Assembly (NCBI GenBank): GCA_964599565.1 | Contig: CAZRFE010000027.1 | Location: 1-29,559, forward strand | DNA: 29,559 bases | Source: JAJUFS01 sp964599565 | GTDB taxonomy: Bacteria; Pseudomonadota; Gammaproteobacteria; Natronospirales; JAJUFS01 | Direction of reading: 5' to 3' | In this document: in pieces, positions 24,401 to 29,559 of the stretch | Numbering within the stretch: the stretch's first letter is position 1 | How the letters are laid out: each line of letters opens with the position of its first letter | Translations under genes and position numbers: made by a program | Notes under the pieces: model-generated | The model's database searches: none | What the model was told of the DNA's origin: nothing | The model's input: only the letters and a program-made list of their open reading frames with translations

Positions 24401-24796
24401 ATGCGGGTTCTGTTCGTTTGCGCTGAAAATTCCTGTCGCAGCCAGATCGCGGAAGCGTTCGCCAACATGCTGGGCGCTGACGGCGTCGAGGCATACAGCG
24501 CGGGCGTCGAGCCGGGAGCCGCGGTGGATGCAAGAACTGTCGAGGTGATGCGCGAACTGGGCTACGATCTTCGCGCGCATGCACCGAAATCCATCGACGA
24601 AGTGCCGGACGTCGAGTTCGACTACATCATCACCATGAGCGGTGAAGAAAGCCCGCTGGTGAAGGCGCGCATGCAGATCGACTGGGACATTCCCGATCCG
24701 CGCGGCATGGGCCTGCAGGATTTTCGCGGCGTGCGCGATACCATCCGCGAGCGCGTCGAACGGCTGCTTGTTGCACCGCGCGCATTGCTGGACTGA
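24401..24796 (+). CDS. Low-molecular-weight phosphatase / ArsC-like protein
   Basis: A 131-residue protein of the LMW-PTP fold that houses both tyrosine phosphatases and thioredoxin-type arsenate reductases. The P-loop is C7-AENSC-R13-S (C-X5-R), and its NSCRSQIAEAF form is ArsC-like. The general-acid loop is IPDPRG (D99). In ArsC a motif like TMGCGDxCP supplies two redox cysteines. Here the matching stretch is TMSGEESP, so both positions are serine and the only cysteines are C7 and C12. It may be a phosphatase, or a reductase using an external thiol. GGGAG lies just before the ATG at 24401. It sits 90 nt after phoU and 24 nt before dsbB. Arsenate enters through phosphate transporters, which makes a link to the Pho block reasonable but unproven. 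Confidence 0.85.
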   Translation: MRVLFVCAENSCRSQIAEAFANMLGADGVEAYSAGVEPGAAVDARTVEVMRELGYDLRAHAPKSIDEVPDVEFDYIITMSGEESPLVKARMQIDWDIPDPRGMGLQDFRGVRDTIRERVERLLVAPRALLD

Positions 24797-24820
24797 ACAT
24801 ATCCTTCACATCGGAATCAC

Positions 24821-25336
24821 ATGAAAGCGCTCAACAACCCTCGCCTGATGAACGTCGCGGGATTTCTCGCCTGCGCCGCCCTGCTTGCCTACGCGTATTA
24901 CGCGCAGTTCGGTCTCGGCCTTGAGCCATGTCCGCTGTGCATCTTCCAGCGCATCGGCGTGATCGTGGTCGGCATCGTGTTTCTCGCCGCGGCGCTGCAG
25001 GGACCGCGACGCAACGGCCGCCGCGTCTACGCGGTCCTGCTCGCACTCGGCGCGCTCGCCGGCGCTGGTATCGCGGCGTGGCACGTGCGCCTGCAGAACC
25101 TGCCGCCCGACCTGGTGCCGGCGTGCGGCCCCGGGCTTGATTACATGATGGATGTGTTTTCCTTCGGCGAAACGCTGCGCATGGTGTTCACCGGTTCCGG
25201 TGAATGCGCGAACGTGGACTGGTCGCTGATGGGACTGTCGATGCCGGCGTGGGTGCTGATTGCGTTTCTTGCGCTGGGTGCGTTCGGCGCCTGGAACAAC
25301 TGGCGGCGCGCGCAGGAGCGGTTCAGCCGCGATTGA
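24821..25336 (+). CDS. dsbB: Disulfide bond formation protein DsbB
   Basis: The inner-membrane enzyme that reoxidises DsbA and passes electrons to quinones. The 171 residues contain four membrane helices (~12-28, ~43-60, ~70-88, ~143-160). The first periplasmic loop carries C37-PL-C40, and the second carries C102 and C129, the complete DsbB cysteine set. WHVRLQNLP and the short cytoplasmic loop with RR also fit. The last seven codons (QERFSRD) and part of the stop region are formed by a REP-like palindrome, so the C-terminus may have been replaced by that element. Confidence 0.95.
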   Translation: MKALNNPRLMNVAGFLACAALLAYAYYAQFGLGLEPCPLCIFQRIGVIVVGIVFLAAALQGPRRNGRRVYAVLLALGALAGAGIAAWHVRLQNLPPDLVPACGPGLDYMMDVFSFGETLRMVFTGSGECANVDWSLMGLSMPAWVLIAFLALGAFGAWNNWRRAQERFSRD

Positions 25337-25376
25337 ATCTGTTCTGCATCGTAATCGCGGCTGAAGCCGCTCCTAC
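25312..25376. repeat. Inverted pair of GTAG-type REP sequences (REPIN-like)
   Basis: The minus strand from 25376 down reads GTAGGAGCGGCTTCAGCCGC followed by GATTAC, a classic GTAG-headed REP with a short hairpin core. The plus strand from 25312 reads GCAGGAGCGG, then TTCAGCCGCGATT, the same element with one base missing and GCAG as head. The two face each other across ~19 nt and can fold into one long hairpin. The first copy encodes the last seven residues of DsbB; the GTAG head of the second supplies the TAG stop of dapE. The pair may also act as a bidirectional transcription stop between the convergent genes. Confidence 0.75.
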
Positions 25377-26506
25377 CGGGCAACGAACAGCCGTTCAAGA
25401 ATCCTGGAATAGACGCGTGTCAGCGTGTCGAGGTCCTCGATTGCGACACGCTCATCCACCTGGTGGATGGTCGCGTTGCACACGCCAAGCTCGATGACTT
25501 GCGCACCGGCCGGTGCGATGAAGCGTCCGTCCGATGTGCCGCCGCCGGTGCTGTGTTCCGGCACGATACCGGCAACGTCGCGGATCGCGGCATTCACGGC
25601 CGCGGTCAGCGTTCCGGGTTCCGTGTAGAACGGCCGGCCGGATTCACGCCACTCCACGCGTGCATCAAGCGCGTGCCGATCGAGAATCGCGGCAACCTCG
25701 GCCTTCAGCCCGTCCGCGGTCTGCGCGGGGCAATAGCGGAAGTTGAAGCGCGCAACAAGTTCACCGGGAATGACGTTGTCCGCACCGGTGCCCGCTGCGA
25801 TGCTGGAAACCTGGAAGCTCGTCGGCGGGAAACTCCCGAAGCCTGCATCCCAGCGCTTCTCGCTCAGTTCCTTCAGCGCGCCCAGCGCGGCGTGAATCGG
25901 GTTCAGCGCCAGCTCGGGGTAGGCGACATGGCCTTGCCGGCCGCGCACTGTCAGTACGCCGTTGAGCGAGCCGCGCCGCCCGACGCGGATCATGTCTCCC
26001 GTCATCCGCGTGCTTGACGGTTCGCCGACGATGCAGTGATCGACATGCACGCCGCGTTCTTCGAGCTTGCGCATGACATGGCGCGTACCGTGTTCCGCCG
26101 GACCTTCTTCATCGCTCGTGATGAGGAACGCGATGCTGCCGTTGAATGCGGCGTGTTCGCGGAGAAATGCCTCGACGGCGATGATCATCGCCGCGATGCC
26201 GCCTTTCATGTCGGCAGCGCCGCGCCCGTACAGGAATCCTTCGTGCTCGGTCGGCTCGAACGGCGGAAACTTCCATGCGGACTCCGGACCCGTCGGCACG
26301 ACGTCGGTGTGTCCCGCGAACACGAACAGCGGCGCATCGGTGCCGCGTCGCGCCCAGAGATTCTTCACGCCGCCCGCATCCATGCGCTCGACGTCGAAAC
26401 CGCACGCACGCAGGCGATCCGCAATGAACGCCTGGCAACCGCCGTCTTCCGGCGTCACGGACGGGCGGGCGATGAGCGCTTTTGCAAGTTCGAGCGTGGA
26501 TGACAT
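25373..26506 (-). CDS. dapE: Succinyl-diaminopimelate desuccinylase
   Basis: Hydrolyses N-succinyl-LL-diaminopimelate to succinate and LL-DAP in the lysine and peptidoglycan-precursor pathway. An M20 di-zinc hydrolase of 377 residues, the usual length. Ligands and catalytic residues are visible in FAGHTDVVP (H66, D68), GRGAADMKGG (D99), SDEEGP (E133 catalytic, E134 zinc), VGEPSS and the late histidine in NATIHQVDE. The dimerisation-domain stretch GRQGHVAYPELA is also present. It lies 2 nt after the yffB-like gene in the same operon. Its TAG stop is part of a REP sequence. Confidence 0.96.
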   Translation of the reverse strand: MSSTLELAKALIARPSVTPEDGGCQAFIADRLRACGFDVERMDAGGVKNLWARRGTDAPLFVFAGHTDVVPTGPESAWKFPPFEPTEHEGFLYGRGAADMKGGIAAMIIAVEAFLREHAAFNGSIAFLITSDEEGPAEHGTRHVMRKLEERGVHVDHCIVGEPSSTRMTGDMIRVGRRGSLNGVLTVRGRQGHVAYPELALNPIHAALGALKELSEKRWDAGFGSFPPTSFQVSSIAAGTGADNVIPGELVARFNFRYCPAQTADGLKAEVAAILDRHALDARVEWRESGRPFYTEPGTLTAAVNAAIRDVAGIVPEHSTGGGTSDGRFIAPAGAQVIELGVCNATIHQVDERVAIEDLDTLTRVYSRILERLFVAR

Positions 26507-26508
26507 GT

Positions 26509-26841
26509 TCAGCGAACCTTGCGCCAGGTCTTCTCGTCGAAGCCGGAAAGGAGGGTATCGCCGGCGACGAGTACCGGCCGCTTCATCAGCGCGGGATGTT
26601 CATGCAGCAGCGACGGCAGCGATTTCTCCGCACGCGCGCGCTCGGCATCGGAAAGCTGCCGCCAGGTCGTGCCGCGACGATTGAGCAGTGCGTCGCCGAG
26701 TGCGGCATGCCATTGCTTCAGCGTGGCGAGCGGTGGCGTTGCGTCGCGCAGGTCGATGAATTCGTGCGCGATGCCGTTCGCATCGAGCCACTTGCGCGCC
26801 TTCCTGCAGGTGTCGCAGTTCTTCAGCCCGTAGACTTTCAC
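26509..26841 (-). CDS. yffB: YffB/ArsC-Spx family thioredoxin-fold protein
   Basis: A 110-residue protein of the ArsC/Spx superfamily. It starts MKVYGLKNCDTCRKARKWLD and has the cis-Pro segment KRPVLV and the FDEKTW end typical of YffB. Family members are glutathione-linked thiol proteins whose cellular role is not settled. This copy has C9 and C12 as a CxxC pair; E. coli YffB, as I recall it, has only the first. Its start overlaps the dapD stop (ATGA) and its stop is 2 nt before dapE. The yffB-dapE pairing is also found in E. coli. It should not be read as an arsenate-resistance gene. Confidence 0.85.
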   Translation of the reverse strand: MKVYGLKNCDTCRKARKWLDANGIAHEFIDLRDATPPLATLKQWHAALGDALLNRRGTTWRQLSDAERARAEKSLPSLLHEHPALMKRPVLVAGDTLLSGFDEKTWRKVR

Positions 26842-27671
26842 GCGTCCTCTCCGGCCGATCTCAGCAGCGCGTTGATGCCGACCTTGCCGCGCGTCTTCGC
26901 GTCCACCTTCTTCACGATGACCGCGCAGTTCAGGGAATATTTCCCGTTCTGTGCAGGCAGCGATCCTGGCACCACGACACTGCCGGCGGGGACGCGGCCG
27001 TAGATCACTTCGTCCTTTTCACGGTCGTAGATGCGCGTCGACTGGCCGAGGAACACGCCCATGCCGATGACCGCGCCTTCTTCCACGATCACGCCTTCGA
27101 CGACTTCCGAGCGTGCGCCGATGAAGCAGTGATCCTCGATGATCGTCGGCGTCGCCTGCAGCGGTTCGAGCACGCCGCCGATGCCTGCGCCGCCGGAGAT
27201 GTGCACGTGATCGCCGATCTGCGCGCACGAACCGACCGTCGCCCAGGTGTCGACCATCGTGCCCTTGCCGACGCGTGCGCCGATGTTCACGTAGGAGGGC
27301 ATGAGCACGGCGTCGCGATCGATGAACGCGCCCTTGCGCACCATCGCGGGCGGCACGACGCGCACGCCATCGCTGCGAAAATCTTCCGCGGCATGGTTCG
27401 CGTACTTGAGAGGAACCTTGTCGAAGAAGCGGGTCGCATCGCCATGCACGACGGCGTTGTCCGAGACGCGGAAGTAGAGCAGCACGGCCTTCTTCAGCCA
27501 TTCGTGCACGATCCATTGCCCGTCGCGCTTCTCCGCGATGCGGTATTCGCCGCGGTCGAGTCCGTCGATGACGCGGGTTACCGCGTCGCGCACGTCGCTC
27601 GCAACGGCAGCCGGCGAAATTCGCTCGCGCTGTTCGAACGCGCCATTGATGATGTCTTCAAGCGCGTTCAT
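26838..27671 (-). CDS. dapD: Tetrahydrodipicolinate N-succinyltransferase
   Basis: Transfers succinate from succinyl-CoA to tetrahydrodipicolinate, the first committed step of the succinylase branch of DAP/lysine synthesis. The 277 residues have a helical N-terminal domain (MNALEDIINGAFEQRERI), a central left-handed beta-helix of hexapeptide repeats (AMVRKGAFIDRDAVLMPSYV to VIVEEGAVIGMGVFL), and the trimer/substrate motifs VPPAMVRKG and SGGAGIGGVLEPLQA. I placed the start at the ATG at 27671, which overlaps the dapC stop (ATGA); the earlier in-frame codons lie inside dapC. Confidence 0.96.
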   Translation of the reverse strand: MNALEDIINGAFEQRERISPAAVASDVRDAVTRVIDGLDRGEYRIAEKRDGQWIVHEWLKKAVLLYFRVSDNAVVHGDATRFFDKVPLKYANHAAEDFRSDGVRVVPPAMVRKGAFIDRDAVLMPSYVNIGARVGKGTMVDTWATVGSCAQIGDHVHISGGAGIGGVLEPLQATPTIIEDHCFIGARSEVVEGVIVEEGAVIGMGVFLGQSTRIYDREKDEVIYGRVPAGSVVVPGSLPAQNGKYSLNCAVIVKKVDAKTRGKVGINALLRSAGEDA

Positions 27672-28879
27672 GCGCCTTGCCTCCCGAGCGTTTCCACGAA
27701 CTCGCGCACGCGCAGCATCGCTTCGCGGCACTCTTTCATGTCCGGCACGAGCGAGATGCGGATGCGGCCCGTGCCGGGATTGCCTGTTTCGGTATCACGC
27801 GAAAGATAGGAACCCGGCAGCAGCGTGAGGTTCTGTTCCGCGAACAGCCGGCGCACGAACGCTTCGTCGTCGATCGGTGTCGCCGGCCAGAGGTAGAACG
27901 CTGCCGCGGGCAGCGTCACGTCCATTACCGGTGAGAGAATTTCCATCGCGTTCTCGAACTTCTCGCGGTAGTACGCGCGGTTTGAAACGACGTGCGCGTC
28001 GTCGTTCCATGCCTCGATGCTGGCAAGCTGCGCAGGCAGCGGCGGCGCGCAACCGTGGTACGTGCGATAGAGAAGGAATGGCTGGATGATCGATGCATCG
28101 CCCGCGACGAAGCCCGAACGCATGCCCGGAACGTTCGAGCGCTTCGACAGCGAATGGAACACGACGGCGCGGCGGAAATCGTCACGGCCGGTTTCGCGGC
28201 AGACTTCGAGAAGTCCCGGCGGCGGCGCGTTCTCGTCGAAGTAGATTTCCGAGTAACACTCATCCGACGCGATGACGAAGTCGTACCGGTCGGCAAGATC
28301 GAGCGCGCGCGCAAGGTATTCCCGGCTCATGACAGCGCCGGTCGGATTTCCCGGCGAGCACAGGAAAAGAACCTGCGTACGCTTCCACACCGCTTCCGGA
28401 ACCGCGTCGAGATCCGGCAGGAAACCGTTTTCTTCAAGCGTGTTCATGTAATAGGGCTCGGCGCCCGCGAGGAACGCCGCGCCTTCGTAGATCTGGTAGA
28501 ACGGGTTCGGCATCAGCACGAGCGGCGCATCCGCCGGGTTCACCACGGCCTGCACGAACGAGAACAGTCCTTCGCGCGTGCCGCTCACCGGCACGATGTG
28601 TTTCTCCGCATCGAGCATGCCGGGCGCAAGACGGAAGCGGCGGTTCAGCCAGTTCACGATCGCCTGGCGAAGTTCCGGAACGCCTTTCGCCTGCGGATAG
28701 GCGGCGAGTCCGTGCATGTGCGCGATCAGCGCCTCGATCACGAACTGTGGCGGCGCGTGCCGCGGCTCGCCGATGGACAGCGCGATGTGCGGCTTTTCCG
28801 CCGGCGGCGTGATGCCGGCCTTCAGCTGCAAAAGCCGTTCAAAGGGATAGGGTTTCAGTTTCGGGAGGTTGGGGTTCAT
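27668..28879 (-). CDS. dapC: Succinyldiaminopimelate transaminase
   Basis: A class I/II PLP aminotransferase of 403 residues that makes N-succinyl-LL-DAP from the keto precursor with glutamate as donor. Signatures are the N-terminal MNPNLPKLKPYPFERL typical of DapC, SPGNPTG (N178), ASDECYSEIY (D206, Y209), the PLP lysine K246 in HSLSKRSNVPGMRSG, and a late arginine in GRIRISL. The ATG at 28879 matches the family start. An upstream in-frame ATG at 28936 overlaps the glnD stop and would add 19 basic, unconserved-looking residues, so it is less likely, though translational coupling to glnD leaves it possible. Confidence 0.92.
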   Translation of the reverse strand: MNPNLPKLKPYPFERLLQLKAGITPPAEKPHIALSIGEPRHAPPQFVIEALIAHMHGLAAYPQAKGVPELRQAIVNWLNRRFRLAPGMLDAEKHIVPVSGTREGLFSFVQAVVNPADAPLVLMPNPFYQIYEGAAFLAGAEPYYMNTLEENGFLPDLDAVPEAVWKRTQVLFLCSPGNPTGAVMSREYLARALDLADRYDFVIASDECYSEIYFDENAPPPGLLEVCRETGRDDFRRAVVFHSLSKRSNVPGMRSGFVAGDASIIQPFLLYRTYHGCAPPLPAQLASIEAWNDDAHVVSNRAYYREKFENAMEILSPVMDVTLPAAAFYLWPATPIDDEAFVRRLFAEQNLTLLPGSYLSRDTETGNPGTGRIRISLVPDMKECREAMLRVREFVETLGRQGA

Positions 28880-28932
28880 CGTTGTTTTCGGTATCAGGGT
28901 GATGGTTGCCGGTGGTGCGCGCTTTCCGCGTG

Positions 28933-29559
28933 TCACCTGTCCGCGCCGTTTATTCGCTGCCGCAATGTCGTTTCCAGTGTTGCGAGCCGTTCCTCCGCAT
29001 CCAGCGGCTGTCCGTCGTCGTCGGTGACGAAGAAGACGTCTTCGGCGCGCTCGCCGACGGTCGTGACTTTCGCGGTCTGCAATCTTACGCCACAGGCGTT
29101 GAACGCGCGTCCGATTTCCGACAGCAGTCCGGGACGATCGCCGGCGGTGATCTCGATGACGGTGCGCGGGTTGTGCGGGTCGCGGCTGAAATCGACCTGC
29201 ATGGGCGTGTCGAACAGCCGCACCTGGCGCGGCACGCGGCGGCGTACGGTCATCGGGCGGTCGCCGGTCTCGCCGAGGCGGCGCATGAGCGTGCGCACGA
29301 TCTGCTGTTCGCGTTCCTCGTCCTCGATGGTTTCGCCGTTCGCCTCCAGCACCGAGTAGGTATGCACCGCGCGGCCATGTCCAACCGGAACCACGCGCGC
29401 ATCGACAATGTTGAGGCCGAGCTGGTCAAGCACCGCGGTCGCGCGGCCGAACAGCGAGCCGTCATCCGCCGCGGACAGGAAGACCGCAGTGCTGCCAAGC
29501 TCGGTTTCACGCCGCACGCGCACGAGCACGCTGTCCGGCGCGGCGTCCGCGAGAATGGC
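28933..29559 (-). CDS. glnD: Uridylyltransferase/uridylyl-removing enzyme GlnD (C-terminal part)
   Basis: Only the C-terminal ~208 residues are in the window; the frame stays open to the right edge. The visible part contains the two ACT domains that sense glutamine: one around GSTAVFLSAADDGSLFGRATA, and the last around NPRTVIEITAGDRPGLLSEIG followed by LQTAKVTTVGERAEDVFFV. GlnD uridylylates or de-uridylylates PII proteins in response to nitrogen status. The nucleotidyltransferase and HD domains would lie beyond 29559. Its stop lies 54 nt before the dapC start, and glnD-dapC-dapD adjacency is common in gammaproteobacteria. Confidence 0.94.
   Translation of the reverse strand, partial: AILADAAPDSVLVRVRRETELGSTAVFLSAADDGSLFGRATAVLDQLGLNIVDARVVPVGHGRAVHTYSVLEANGETIEDEEREQQIVRTLMRRLGETGDRPMTVRRRVPRQVRLFDTPMQVDFSRDPHNPRTVIEITAGDRPGLLSEIGRAFNACGVRLQTAKVTTVGERAEDVFFVTDDDGQPLDAEERLATLETTLRQRINGADR

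Noticed and set aside
26509..26841. Reading the ArsC-superfamily gene in the dap operon as an arsenate reductase
   Set aside because: Its motifs and its position next to dapE fit YffB, and there is no arsenic-resistance context.
27992..29359. A 455-codon plus-strand open frame opposite dapC and glnD
   Set aside because: It crosses a gene boundary on the other strand and has an Arg-rich shadow composition; both minus-strand genes are well supported.

Overview
The window is GC-rich, gene-dense chromosome from a free-living Gram-negative bacterium, most likely a gammaproteobacterium. The support is the gene content and order: glnD-dapC-dapD-yffB-dapE, yoaA next to tsaB, a class A PBP of the PBP1B type, DsbB, a GTP-dependent PEP carboxykinase, very long PstC and PstA permeases, and a GTAG-type REP palindrome like those of Xanthomonadaceae-type genomes. 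The sequence alone does not give genus or species. I saw no rRNA, tRNA, CRISPR array, insertion sequence or prophage gene.

Layout. Bases 2-4951 (+) are the 3' part of a giant repetitive filamentous-haemagglutinin-like exoprotein with no lysine and a C-terminal cysteine pair. An FHA-domain protein (5054-5983, +) follows and ends at a bidirectional terminator shared with the convergent pckG gene (7814-6075, -). From 8088 everything is on the plus strand up to 25336. First comes a translationally coupled trio of mrcB, a TPR lipoprotein and the Fe-S helicase yoaA, then tsaB. A phosphate-starvation block follows: phoB-phoR, pstS, a porin, a PlsC-type acyltransferase, pstC-pstA-pstB-phoU, a low-molecular-weight phosphatase/ArsC-like protein, and dsbB. 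The last part (25373-29559, -) is the lysine/peptidoglycan-precursor operon glnD (partial)-dapC-dapD-yffB-dapE.

How the genes work together. PhoR/PhoB sense phosphate limitation, PstSCAB imports phosphate and PhoU signals uptake status to PhoR. Four places carry PhoB-box repeats with strict 11-base phasing: upstream of phoB, pstS (four units), the porin (four units) and pstC. In each, a candidate -10 position lies 10 nt after the last repeat. The porin is therefore predicted to be the outer-membrane entry of the same regulon, although it looks like a general porin and not an OprP-type one. The -10 elements of pstC and of the acyltransferase sit so close to the start codons that both mRNAs are predicted to be leaderless.

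Most worth checking: the leaderless PhoB-driven pstC start; the lysine-free adhesin; the ArsC-like protein beside phoU whose two redox cysteines appear to be serines; the inverted REP pair that lies over the ends of both dsbB and dapE; and the large periplasmic insertions (propeller-like in PstC, coiled coil in PstA). I found no clearly new multi-gene system; these are new-looking details within known systems.
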